From Chara braunii (Eukaryota > Streptophyta > Charophyceae > Charales > Characeae), in the NCBI GenBank assembly GCA_003427395.1, contig BFEA01000113.1, positions 437,486-464,728 on the forward strand: a stretch of DNA of 27,243 nucleotides. The letters run 5' to 3'. The notes under the pieces are model-generated. The model ran no database searches. It was not told the origin of the DNA and saw only the letters and a program-made list of their open reading frames with translations. This document shows, in pieces, positions 1 to 10,377 of this stretch (its first letter is position 1; every line of letters starts with the position of its first letter). A program made the position numbers and the translations under genes.

Positions 1-1110
1 AAAAAAAAAAAAAGCGTTCATTTTTTTTTTCCCCTTCATTTCTCCTCGTCCGCAACCCAACCCCCACAATTAAAAATTGTTTTTTTTTCATTTTTTTTTG
101 TGTGAGGGGGTGGGCCGGGGTTGGGCCGCCCCATGGCGCTTCCTGAATCCCCAACCCCCCTCCCCTCTGGCCGCCACGTGGTGTCAAAGCCGCGCGGCCA
201 CGCGGACACGTCTGCGAGGTCGGCGGCCTGGCCGTGGCCGTGGACTTGGCCGCGCGTGGCCGCCGCCGAAGGGGATTCATAGGTCCTTACTCATATGCCG
301 TGAGTGGGGTTGAGACTCCAGCTCCACCTCCCATATGTAGAGAGGAAGTCGCCTGAACCCTCAATGTCACAGTCACGGGTAAGTACCGGCTCTTCGGGCC
401 TTCCAGTGACTCAAGTGCCCTTGCGGGTCACACACACACTCAAGCTAACAAGCACTTAGATAGGTACACAGAGTCACAAACTAACAAGCGTACACACACA
501 AACTCAGAAACGGGCTCAGGCCACTGGGTGGGTTGAGCCCCAATACTCTACATTGGTCTGGGCTGCTCCACTTCTACTCGAAGTGTGAGCTATCTCAAAT
601 GGTTTTGGGGCAAACTGTCAAACAAGAGATATAGCCTATAGGGATCAAATCTGCCCTCGCCCGTGAGCTAGCCTTTTCTGCTGTAAGGGAGTTGTATTTT
701 AACCCCGACTTCTGCCTACGGGGGCCTGAACCCGTGACCTTGAGTTCATGATTAGTTACGGTTAGGCCCCGTTGTGACAGTTGGCACGACGGGGTAGTTA
801 ACAATTTTCTTTTATTTATTTATTTTTTATTTATTTTCTTAGTTAGATTTGTTTTCTTTTATTTTTCTTAGTTTTTTTTTCTTTTGGTCCCATTGTCATG
901 CTTTTATAGATTCGCTTTTGCGAATCTGCCTCTAAAACTACGACAGATTCGACCTACTGGCTTGTTTTGGCAATGCTCTACACGAGATGCGGGTGTGCCA
1001 ACCCCGTCACAGCTCAGAGTTTTCTCTCATATCGTTGTTGCGGCATTGAGAAGCGGAGTGCCCGGGAGGTGGCTTCGAAGAAGGTAAGTTGCGCAGCGAA
1101 GGAAGGAGGG
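1..1110. other. Non-genic, homopolymer- and T-rich DNA
   Basis: No gene is supported here. The stretch opens with A- and T-runs, passes through a GC-rich part (about 110-280), and becomes T-rich again at about 800-895. Between about 300 and 781 the sequence is of mixed composition with short CA-rich partial repeats. It ends at 'gttgtgaca', followed by 'gttggcacgacgggg', which loosely resembles an LTR end plus primer-binding site (see findings). The open frames are short and show no family features. Confidence 0.6.
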
Positions 1111-1171
1111 AGTGCACCTAAGGAAGGAGGGGAGCATGCAGACAAACACGCGTGGAGGAATAAAGATTGCC

Positions 1172-1317
1172 GCGCGGAAAGAAAGAGGCGCTGAAAAGAA
1201 GAAGAAGAAAAAGAATAAGAAGAATAAGAAGAAGAAGAAAAAGAAGAAGAGGAAGAAGAAGAGGAAGAAGAAGGAGAAGAAGAAAATGAGAAGGAGAGGA
1301 GAAAGGAGGAAAAGGTA
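1172..1317. repeat. Polypurine (GAA/AAG)n microsatellite
   Basis: An almost uninterrupted purine tract built from GAA/AAG triplets with AAA and AGG interruptions. Translated, it gives poly-Lys/Arg on the + strand and poly-Leu/Phe/Ser on the - strand. The open frames over it are by-products of the triplet repeat. Long polypurine-polypyrimidine tracts can form triplex (H-DNA); that is a general property and nothing here shows it happens. Confidence 0.9.
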
Positions 1318-1487
1318 ACTCACCTAGCCGTGCAGTCGATGCCGATGATGTTGTGAGGGCGGGTCCGCCATCTGCTCGACTTGTTGGGAAGCATGCAGGT
1401 GTTTGTTGTGCCCCTCCCTGTGCTGCCGCCTCGACATGATGCACATCATGAAGGATCATGTTATGGGGCAGGGAGCATAGGGTTGTT

Positions 1488-1551
1488 GACAACGACGAGG
1501 ACGACGACGATGGCGACGATGACGATGACGACGACGACAACGACGATGACA

Positions 1552-1609
<58 letters not shown>

Positions 1610-1656
1610 AGAAGAAGAAGAAGAAGAAGAAGAAGAAGAAGAAGAAGAGAAAAAAA
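1488..1656. repeat. Compound (GAC/GAT)n-(GAA)n microsatellite
   Basis: About 120 bases of GAC, GAT and AAC triplets run directly into about 40 bases of GAA triplets and an A-rich tail. In one + frame this reads as a long Asp run followed by a Glu run. There is no flanking domain, and the same tract is open in all frames, as expected for a pure triplet repeat. I do not treat it as an acidic protein. Confidence 0.9.
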
Positions 1657-1659
1657 AGA

Positions 1660-2039
1660 GAGGGTGGAGAGGCGTGGGTTATGGGACCTTGTACTTGAGT
1701 TACGAGGGGCTCTTTTGCACACGCTTTGGGGGGAATTCCAGTTTGTGAGGGATGGGCGAGTCGTTTTAGGTGGTCAACAGAAGATCTTGTTTCGTCGTCT
1801 GAGCCTCAGGTCGACTCTCTCAGAGGGCTTTCATGACAGTCCGCTCGTCGTCAACGGCAGTGGCGGTTGTTGGAGCTCTTCTTTTGCCATGGCACTGGTT
1901 GTGGATTGTTGTGTTCACCTTCGCTCGTCCTCTTGCGGTGATTAGCGCCCGACTGCCCGTTGCTTACCGCATCCGAGGGTGGAGACTTGTCGGGTGTGTG
2001 ACGCATCCGCAGGCGGCATGTCAGCAGCACTGCCGATTG
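1660..2039. other. Non-genic unique sequence
   Basis: Mixed-composition sequence between the microsatellite and the first copy of the 189-bp direct repeat. I see no recognisable coding domain, RNA gene or repeat boundary. Confidence 0.5.
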
Positions 2040-2228
2040 CTCCCACCTAATTAATCCTCCACTTTCCTATAGAGTTGATGACTATGGGATAACCCTTCCA
2101 GGCCTTCCCCCTAACATGTTCTATGTTAAGCCTGCAGCTAACACTACGTGATGCTACGTTTGGACTGAAGGATGGTCTGGTTCCCCATGATTATTGGGCT
2201 GCCGTGTTATACACACCCATTACACACA
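2040..2228 (+). repeat. 189-bp direct repeat, copy 1
   Basis: From 'ctcccacctaattaatcc' to 'cccattacacaca' this matches 3952-4140 with about a dozen differences and no net length change (constant offset of 1912). The match stops abruptly on both sides. At the right edge this copy continues into unique sequence, whereas copy 2 continues into a long (CA)n tract. There is no coding content. It is a dispersed repeat or the flank of a mobile unit. I see no TG...CA ends that would make it a standard LTR. Confidence 0.85.
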
Positions 2229-2583
2229 TACCCGGATACATTATCCTGTTGTTGAGCAGGGGTAGACTCCCCTGCTGACCGACCTGATGTCTTGCCCAAC
2301 GTCCTTCCACGTTCCTTAACTTTATGCAGAACAACATACTAACCCCACATTACCTCTCTTCTCTCGAAATGTCTCGAGTTCCACATAAGCTTACCCCTGG
2401 CGAATGCTTCTCCTATGCGAACAAAGACCAATGTTTTTCCTGAAGTACATACTCGTTGCTTTGTTGGTATCAGTTGTGTATGTGTTTGTCTGTTTGTGTG
2501 TGCGCAGTCCTGGGGCATGTGGCTGAATGGCCTAGTGCCCTAGGACACTAGTCCATCCGGCCCGTCCTCATGGAGGGATGAGG

Positions 2584-2623
<40 letters not shown>

Positions 2624-2719
2624 CAATCAGTTTTATGTTGTTGGTCCTCCTTCTGTCGTATGTCCTCCCCTTGATTTTTTCTAAGTCTTTTTGTGTGCCT
2701 AATTGAGCACCCTTAAGTA
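2229..2719. other. Non-genic sequence with short (CA)n tract
   Basis: No gene is seen. A (CA)n run lies at about 2589-2625, preceded by T/G-rich sequence. Confidence 0.5.
2589..2625. repeat. (CA)n microsatellite
   Basis: About 18 CA dinucleotides with one CG interruption near the right end. Confidence 0.9.
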
Positions 2720-2974
2720 GTGCCAAACAGTCGGTGGTTCCTCGTTTGGAGTGCCAACTGCACTCTTAGGGGGGCTGCTCGGTTCGGGATGTCTGTGTTG
2801 CCTGTCGGTGATGATGGATGGTCGTCGGAGTGTCCCCCTGGCTCAGCGGGTGGTGGGAACCAACAGTCTGCGGGGTTCTATCGTGATGTGAGTAAGTCAT
2901 GTGTTGCTTTGCTCCGTGTTGGATGTGTAGACTGTTTTGTCTGCGCTCTGCCACAGTCTTGCTGCCCGTATCGC

Positions 2975-3345
2975 TTGCTTTGCAGGTCGTCCTCGCTGCT
3001 CTGCTGCCTTGCCTCTTACCTGTGGGTCGTGCCTCCCGTGTCTTTTGCTCGCGTGCCTTGTGGCGGTGCCTCGCGCTTCACTGCACGGTTGTTGAGCTGC
3101 TTGTTCGTATGCTCTGTCGGCCTTCAGTGTCCTTTGCGTGCATGCCTTGTAGTTTGGTTGCCTTGTTGGTGGTGCCTTGTGCTTCAATGCATGGTTGCCG
3201 AGTTGCTCGTCTGCTTGCCCTTCTGGCCTTCCGCGTCCCTTACTTGCTTGCGTGCCTTGTAGTCTCATTGCCTTGCTGATGTTGCCTTGCGCTGCACCGC
3301 ACGGTTGCCGAGCTGCTCGGCCGCTTGCCCTGTCATTCCTTGCAG
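2975..3345 (+). repeat. Degenerate tandem repeat, unit about 106-110 bp
   Basis: Three successive units share 'gcacggttg' / 'gcatggttg' / 'gcacggttg' at 3083, 3189 and 3299. Each is followed by 'gagctgct'-like and 'gcttgccct'-like segments, then 'gtgccttgtag' and 'ttgcctt'. A further partial unit precedes them ('ctcgcgtgccttgtgg' near 3050). The units differ by many substitutions and small indels, so the array is old. It is T/G/C-rich, which keeps several overlapping + frames open with Cys/Leu/Val-rich translations. That openness comes from the repeat and I do not call a gene. Confidence 0.75.
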
Positions 3346-3951
3346 TCGTCTTTAGTGATAAGCAGTTGAGTTGCCTCTACTGTGTTGCCTGGTGCTCCAC
3401 ATGTTTGCTGCCTGTTGCTATGTCCCGCTTGGGGACAGGCTGGCTTCACCATGGGTCAAAGGGTTCATGACCCAAACCATCAAATACGGGGATTCTGCAG
3501 ATTGTGGAGGGTTCAACCTCCTGATGAGTCGGTGCAACTCCAACAAAACAGCCTGTCATCACCAGCATTTGTTTATTTTTTTCGCTCTCCGTTTTTCCGA
3601 CTTGGTTTCAGTACTTGTGCCTTTTTCGCTTCTTGCTTTGTGTTGGTTACCTGCCCGCCCTCCTCCCCCATGTCCTCCACCCTATGCGACTTACAACCTC
3701 TTGTTGTCCAGTGCCTTGTTACCTCGCCATCATCTGCCTCACTGTGTTTTGCCTTAACGGCCTTTGCATCGTGGTATTCCATGGGTATCTTAGTCGGGCG
3801 CATGGGAACTCCTAACCTTCTAATGAGCCTTGACGAGAGCAAGCGTCAAAGAGCGTATGAAGGGATGTGTCATCCCTCCTCTGTTGGTCAGTACACCAAC
3901 CTTGATGGTTCTGCCATCGTTGCTCCCCGCTCTTCCTAACACCCTAATCTA
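3346..3951. other. Non-genic sequence
   Basis: Open + frames of 128 and 185 codons cross this stretch, but their translations (Cys/Leu/Pro/Ser-rich) share no motif with any family I know. One of them starts inside the degenerate repeat region. I see no RNA gene. Two hammerhead-like core strings (3521 and 3821) were examined and rejected. Confidence 0.4.
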
Positions 3952-4140
3952 CTCCCACCTAATTAATCCTCCACTTTCCTATGGAGTTGATGACTATGGG
4001 ATAACCCTTCCGGGCCTTCCCCCTAACCTATGCTATGTTAAGCCTGCAGCTAACACTACGTGATGCTACATTTGGACTGAAGGATGGTCTGGTTCCCCAT
4101 GATTATGGGGCTGCCGTGTCATACACACCCATTACACACA
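3952..4140 (+). repeat. 189-bp direct repeat, copy 2
   Basis: Second copy of the repeat at 2040-2228. The differences are scattered substitutions (for example 'atagagttg' against 'atggagttg', 'gattattggg' against 'gattatgggg'). Its last bases, 'attacacaca', merge into the (CA)n tract that follows, so the microsatellite may have grown from the repeat's own CA-rich end. Confidence 0.85.
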
Positions 4141-4290
4141 CACACACACACACACATACACACACGCACACATACGCACACACACGCACACACACAGGCA
4201 CACACACACACACACGCACAGACACACATACGCACATACACACACACACACACACGCACACACACACACACATATACACACACAACAACA
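4131..4290. repeat. (CA)n microsatellite with TA and GCA interruptions
   Basis: About 155 bases of CA dinucleotides interrupted by TA, CG and AGG. All frames are open because the unit has no stop codon. The His/Thr or Val/Cys translations carry no meaning. Confidence 0.95.
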
Positions 4291-4960
4291 ATCAGAAAAA
4301 AATGGAAAAAAAAGTTCCATTTTTTTTATTGTGTTTCTTTCTAGGATACCAGAGTGGCCCGGGGTCACTTGCCCGGCCGGGCCAAAATCAATAAAAAAAA
4401 ATAATAATAATAATAATTCTAAATTTGGTGCAAATTTTTTTTTTTTTTTTTTTTTTGGGATTGGTGCAGAATTTTGATGTGACCTTGAGGCAAAAGTTGT
4501 CCAGTTTATTTTTCTGCATAACATAGTTTTGTTTCCTGTTTTTTTCGGATTTTTTGGATTTTTTTTTTTTTTTTTTTGGCTGGGACCTTCCCTGGTCCTT
4601 GCACGGGCTGGCCACCCAGGACCTGGGTGGCCCGACTGGTAGCCTAGGTTTCTTTTGATTTCAATACTTTTTTTTTTTTTTTGTATTTAAAAAAAAATCC
4701 AAAAGACATCAAAATCCAAAAAAAAACATCTGGGGATGTAGGGAACCGTAAACCCTACAACCCCATATTTTTTGTTTTTCTTTTGGCCTATTATTCCAGT
4801 TTTTCAAAAGTCATGGGGTTTTTTGGCCGCGGTTGGCCCCCGCGGCTGCCCCCCACGGGCATGACCATGACCGCATGCAGTAAAATCGCGACCGCGGGTG
4901 ATACATAGCCCACCCTTTATACTCCCCTCTGTATCCATTTCATCCCATAGGAGCCCGGTC
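4291..4960. other. Non-genic A/T homopolymer-rich DNA
   Basis: Contains T-runs at about 4434-4456, 4559-4578 and 4668-4682 and A-runs at about 4688-4727. A short GC-rich palindrome-like patch at about 4603-4633 ('ggccacccagg'/'cctgggtggcc') forms a good hairpin. No gene is seen. The T-runs on the + strand could be A-tails of minus-strand retrocopies, but I cannot recognise a body attached to any of them. Confidence 0.5.
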
Positions 4961-4966
4961 TAGTAT

Positions 4967-7947
4967 TTACGCTGAATGATGCTCCATCTTTCCCCAATAT
5001 CCACGGGTTTTCAAACAGATGTTGTCTGAGCACCTCCGTCCTGTTGACTGGCTTTGTCGTCTTGTTCGGCTTATACCTTTGCCATATCCTTCCAGAACTT
5101 CGACTTTGACCTTTTGCAGAGGAAGGCTTGGATCATAATGGCCACCCAAACGTCTTCTAGGCGCGAGAGCCCCCATTGCTCGCGAAACAGTTCCTCGACC
5201 AGTACACACCAGTCAGCCTGCTGGTCCGCTGTGGCCACTTTCATAATCCACTTTGAGAGCAGTTTCAGGTTCTGAGAGTCTGGGTCTAACAGCACCAGAC
5301 CGCCTTGTTTTTTCGGAGCGCACAAAGTATCCCAAGCCACTTTAGCAATATATCCTTTGTCTTCTCATGAGCCAATTTCCAGGTAAACCTTCTTGCAACT
5401 GCTCTTACTCGTTTAACCAACGGCTTGGCCAATCTTCTGACTCTCGCCACATACCAAAGGATTGAGAACGCAGACACTGGCACCGCTAGAACTCTTCCTA
5501 TTAGTGACAGCTGCGAGGCTGGACCCCAACTGCGTATTCTGTTCTCGACCCTCTCCTGCACGATAGTTGTCTGAGATTCTTAACAGTCCTGTAGTGCTAA
5601 GTGCACCCCCATGTATCTTTCCGCTTCTCCCTTCTGCACTCTCCGCATTCTCCATCTCGCTTCGAGTTTGTAGTTCGGGGGCAGGAATAAAATAGACTTA
5701 TTCCAATTTACTGCCGCTTCTGAGAGCTCCACATAACGAGATAGGCACCATTTTAGAGCATCTAGGGATACCAACTCATTGGCTGAGAGGGCTAGCAGAT
5801 CATCTGTTAGTGCCTTCACTCTGCAATCCTTCCCTCTTCGCAGATTCAGACCGACCAGCAAGGGGTGGGATTTGATATCATTCACCAGTACCTCCAACTG
5901 CACCACGAATAGTAGAGTGGCCAAAGGGCATCCCTGTCTCAATGAGCATGTCAGTTTGAATTCCTTGTTGTGTCATCCGTTGAACTGAATTGTTGCTGTG
6001 GAAAAAATGTACAATGCTTTCACGCCATTGCAGAAGCCGCTTCCGAAGTTCATCCTCTTCAGTGTTGTGAGAACGAAGGCCTAGTTAACTCAGTCATAAG
6101 CCTTCTCCATGTCGAGCATGAGGACCACCACATCCAAATTCTTATTCTCGATGATATCGAGTGACTCAATCGCGGTGGTCAAGTTGTCAAAGATGGACCT
6201 CCCTTTGATGAAAGCCCCTTGATCAAGTCCCACCAGGCCTGGAAGATATACGGCAAGTCTGTTGGTCATTGACTCATTGTCTTGGCTAACAACTTGTATG
6301 AAAAGTTAAGTAATGATATCGGTCACTAGTTTCTGATCTCGCTGCAGTCCCCTTTCTTGTACAACAGAGTTATGATGCCCCGAGTCATGGTAGGGCCTAG
6401 CCTTCCTCCTTCTAGAACTTCGTTATATAGTGCCACCAACTCCTTTACTAACACCTCCCACAATGACCTATAGAATTTCATCGCCAGCCCGTCATCCCCC
6501 GGTGCTTTACCCCTTGCTAGCGTAGACATGGTGTGAGACAATTCCTCCACCGATGCTAGCTTGTCCAACTCTTCTCTGGCTTCCACCGTTAGAGTTATTC
6601 CCATAGTATTCCACACGTCTGAGTGTTCAGATAAGTCCGTCTCTGGGTCTGTGAATCTTGGTCGAGAGGTCAAGTTGTCTTGGAAGTAGGCCTGTGCATA
6701 TTCACACAAATCTTCATTAGTTGTCGCAGGTGGAAGCGAAGCGAGGTGGGGATGAACCAACTCTTTCATTTGGACTGACTTCCTCCTTGGTAAAAGTCTC
6801 TGGAAGGTTTCCTTACATAAGAGATCCCAGTCACGATCTTCTTTTTCGACAGTACCTGTTCCCACCGGCTGTGCTTTTCCTGTTGCATCTGTTCCCAACT
6901 TTGTAGTCTACTTGCTCTCTCTTCTGCCCAGACCATTTCTGAAATCGGGTGAGTTGACATTTGTTTCTCCGCCTCATCCACTTTTCTGCGGCAATTCACT
7001 TCTTCTTTGTTCTTGAGGAATGCAACGATTACAGAAAATACTTTCATCTTGTTGGAGATAATCCTAATCCCTGCGTCTATCCAATCTGCTCTTGACCCTA
7101 AAAAATCTTTTGCTTTCTCCCATTCTTTTCAAAATGATCTTACCCAGTCAAAAATCCCCTCGTCGTCCAAAAAAGTTGTATTGTGTCCAAAACAGCCTAG
7201 ACCTCTTCCGCTTGATACCCCCACACTGGTTGTCAACACAACTGGCTTATGGTCAGATAAAGACGCATTGGTTTCATAGACCGTGTGCACATTCGTTGCT
7301 ACCTCCTCCGAAACCAGGAAGTAGTCGAGGCGCCTCATGATGCCAGCCGATTGAGGAGTCCTTCCGAACCATGTGTATCCGTGGAGAAGCGGATTGATTT
7401 TTCTGAATACATCATGAAGGCCCCACTTTTCCATCCATAATAGAAGAGTTCTTTTATCTGTCTGCATTCCCTTCTCTTTCTCTGAGTCTAAGCCCGAAGT
7501 ACAAACCATGTTCCAATCCCCTCCCACAATTAAGTGTTATGTCCTTGGCAGCTTCCTAGATAGCATTTCGATGAACTCAATTTTGTGAAGGGGGTCATTC
7601 GGGGCATACACCGTTGCGAAAACCCATTCCTCTCCTTCAATTGCCATCTTTTCCCAGCACCAACGGCCCCACAGATCGCAGTCTGAGTCTAGCAGCGTGC
7701 CTTCCAGTTTGTTATGGAAGAGGATTGCAACTCCTCCCCGACTTCCTTGAGCCGGAGACCATAATTGTGGTCCCAACCACCAATTTTTTAATTGGCTCAG
7801 CTTCTCTATCGACAACTTCGACTCCTGCACGAAAATCACATCCACCTTTTTCTCGTGTATCCACTCTTTGAGTCTCCTTCCTTTCTGTCTTCCTCCCATA
7901 TCGCCTAGACCCTGGACATTCCAGGTGACGACTTTAATTTTCCCCAT
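4967..7947 (-). pseudogene. LINE A ORF2 (endonuclease-reverse transcriptase), broken
   Basis: ORF2 nicks target DNA and reverse-transcribes the element RNA from the nick. Start choice: the ATG at 7947 begins 'MGKIKVVTWNVQG', the usual LINE endonuclease opening; an upstream ATG at 8004 is possible. Endonuclease hallmarks in order are WNVQG, QESK, YAPN, GGDWN and SLSDHKP, so the catalytic Asn, Glu, Asp and His positions are present. An in-frame TAA (7537) splits the domain and a TGA (7129) follows it. A frameshift near 6830 leads to the RT: GKAPGDDG, GIITLLYKKGD, EIRN then two stops, PISLLN, a DMEKAYD-type motif and LRQGCPL. The catalytic box is at 5799-5810 and reads LTDD where LINEs have FADD. 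A thumb region follows ('YMGVHL', 'SLIGRVLAV', 'QGGLVLLDP'). No zinc-binding C-terminus is found. Confidence 0.9.
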
Positions 7948-10221
7948 TGATCTGCTGCTGGTGGGGGCGTGCTGCTTGGATATGCCCTGGGCTCGTGAGT
8001 GCATCTAGCCATCTACTGCTGAACACTTCTGCAAAGTACGTAGAAGAGCGATTCCTCCGCTTTTGTAGCTGCGCCTTTAGCTGGAGCAAAATGCTCGTTG
8101 ACAATCTTGGATCGATCAAAATTCTCTTCAGTTCTTCGTGAGGATCTGCTAGCAGGAGGCAGAGAGGGATACCGACCAGTCCAACACTTCCTATGTTATT
8201 CCACATCTCGGGGGAGAGTCTTGCATCGACTAGCAGGATCGTATACCTGACCTTTCCTCCTTCTGGCAGATCAACTACCAGCCTTGCTGGAGCATCTTCC
8301 GGGAAAAGGCGAAATAGGAAGCGCTCGGCGAACAGTTGTCACACTTTCATCATCACGAATTGTGCTGATGGAATTTCCAGGATCTGGCTCGTTGGCATGA
8401 AGAGGATATCATTTGTTGATCTGAGGCCGAGAATGAATATTTCATGGCCTTGAAGGGTGCACACCAAAGGTAGGATAAAGTGGTCTATCTCCCGTTGGTC
8501 TTCGCCCGATCTGTTGAAAGTCCCGTCATGGATATCCCTTGGAGATCCATCTCCAATCTCTTCCCCTGCCATTCCCTCGTCCTCTGTCTGGCCATGTCCT
8601 TCTTGTTTCTCCTGTTCATTTTCCTCTCCTTCTCCCGTATATATGACTAATTATCTCCCTTCCGTTCCGCGGATGCCATCTCCACGAATCTTCCTGTCTT
8701 GAAGTGGTTGCCCCTCCTGTCTCTCTTCTTGTTGTAAGCGCTCATCACTTCCTCTGTCTTGCACCACCACCAGTTCTCTCGTCTCCAAGCCTTCTCGTGT
8801 CTGAGTGTGCTCATGCATGTTCCGTGGGATAGTTGCCTGTTGTCTCGACAGTTCGGTCGACAAGATGCCAGATGCCGCCAGGATTAACGATTGCCAAACT
8901 TGTTCCCCAATTGTGTTCCAGATCCCCGACATGCCTTAGAAGCTTTGCAGTCTTGGGTTGCCTGTGCCGTATCCTTGGTGGTATACTGGAACTGGGGCTG
9001 GCCTGAATGGTACGAAGCCTACCCCTGCTAGACGGTCTCGCATCCTTGCTTGTCCCGCCTTGTGGCGCCTGCATCTGAGTGCCCATGATTGGAGACTCGA
9101 TGGAAAGGCATGCATCGCCTGTCCCCGCGATTGTTGGGGTTGCATTCTAATTCCCTGCGAGGCTGCTCTTGATCCTTGATTTTGTAACACTCTCGAGGCC
9201 GCTCGAATCGAAGACTCCGCTACCGTCTGTTGCGGCATTTCCACTGAAGGATTTTTCGTCGATCTCGTATTCCTCCCAAAATACTGCGGGGGAGTTGTTG
9301 TTTATTCCGCTGTGAGAAGATATCCACCATATCCGCCTCTGCTTCCTGCCCTCCTTGCTGCTGCACAAATTTGGGGCAGCCGTCAGTAGCCGTATGGTTC
9401 CACCACTTACTCTTATCACACCACGGAGTGTGCTTACATACTAACTCCACATTGATGTCTTCTCCGTCGTCCAACCGCAACGGAAGCATCAGTATGAATC
9501 CACCCGCCGCTTCTGAAGCAAACTCAAATTTCATGTTCATGAACTTGGGTTTTGTCGGATCCGTTTGAGGGGGGATAAAGTTAATTATGTTTCCCATACT
9601 TTATTCTATTGCGTCCGTGATCGAGAACATCTCTCTCAAAGGGACTCGGAGAGCCATGACCCAGAACTTGGATGCATCTTCCATTCTTCTTCTCTCCTCG
9701 AGCTCCCATCGAGTCATCCAAGGTTTAAACAACATCTTGTAGGTCGTCCCTTAAATGATGATGTTGTCCTCCCCTTTGTTGATTAACCACTGAGCAATTT
9801 CCCTCGTCGTTGCTATATAGGACATGACGTTAGGCCCTTCTGGATGCACTCTTCCTCGCTTTACTATCCTTGCGAAGGTTCGAGATCTAATCCACCCGTT
9901 CTCATATGCACATATGAGGTCTTCTCTCACTTTCGCCGGTAGAGAACGAGACTCCCCCTGAAACATCACAGTTACAGTGCGTTCTTTTAGCCAACAGGTT
10001 GTGAGTTCTCCAACTTGCTTATGGACCACAAATATGCGAACTCCGTTTTCGTAAACGAACTTACCATGTTTCAACCTCTCCAGGAATATTCCCTCTTCAT
10101 AACATTTTGCAATCAGGAAGCGCACCCGATCTTCTTTTGAAATCGGTATTTCCCCTTGACCAGGAGGGGAGCGATTTTCCCTCCTACCCTCTCGACCAAC
10201 ACCCCCACCTTCTGCCGCCAT
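7934..10221 (-). pseudogene. LINE A ORF1 (Gag-like nucleic-acid-binding protein), broken
   Basis: LINE ORF1 proteins bind the element RNA and form the transposition particle. Reading starts at an ATG at 10221 with a Gly/Arg-rich leader and runs in one frame to about 9230, interrupted by TAA at 9751 and TAA near 9600. It contains a DUF4283-like segment: 'KPW', a Glu/Arg-rich stretch, 'FWVMALRVPL' and 'MGNII'. A Cys/His cluster follows (C-x5-C-x7-H-x5-C around 'WNHTATDGCPKF'), resembling the zinc knuckle of plant LINE ORF1. After a frameshift near 9240 a Gln/Arg-rich tail continues in a second frame to 7934, with in-frame stops at 8936 (TAA), 8651 (TAA) and 8339 (TGA). The last 14 bases overlap the likely ORF2 start. 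That these pieces form one ancestral ORF is inferred from order, strand and shared frames. Confidence 0.8.
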
Positions 10222-10377
10222 AACTCGTTTGTTTCTATAAATTATTGTACCAGATCAGACATTTCTTTGCTATGTATTCTTACTTTGTTCATCGTATATA
10301 CACACCTTTTATACCATAAAACCCATAAAATAACTTTTATTCCTATATTAAATAGATTCTGCTGAAAAATTGATAAG

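Larger units (their letters stand above)
4967..10370 (-). mobile_element. LINE A: non-LTR retrotransposon, decayed, 3' end missing
   Basis: On the minus strand the order is: a short 5' region (about 10370-10222), ORF1 with a DUF4283-like domain and zinc-knuckle-like motif, then ORF2 with an apurinic endonuclease-like domain and a reverse transcriptase. This is the layout of plant and algal L1/Tx1-type LINEs. Both ORFs are broken by stops and frameshifts, so the copy is dead. Recognisable ORF2 fades near 4967, before the C-terminal zinc-binding domain seen in the other LINE pieces of this window. No poly(A) is attached there. Loss of the 3' end is unusual, since LINE copies normally lose the 5' end, and suggests a later deletion or rearrangement. 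Confidence 0.9.

Noticed and set aside
1112-1748. Open frames encoding poly-Lys/Arg, poly-Asp/Glu and poly-Leu proteins
   Set aside because: They follow only from trinucleotide microsatellites, which are open in several frames at once, and there is no flanking domain.
2720-3470. Cys/Leu/Val-rich + frames that look like membrane proteins
   Set aside because: They lie on a degenerate tandem repeat of T/G/C-rich composition. Overlapping frames are equally open and none has a family motif.
3521-3560. Hammerhead-ribozyme-like core (ctgatgag with a short stem)
   Set aside because: No GAAA box in the right place and no NUH cleavage triplet flanked by a matching stem I. A similar string at 3821 has CTAATGAG, altering an essential core base.
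4035-4394. His/Thr-rich + frames and Val/Cys-rich - frames
   Set aside because: Produced by the (CA)n tract, which contains no stop codons.
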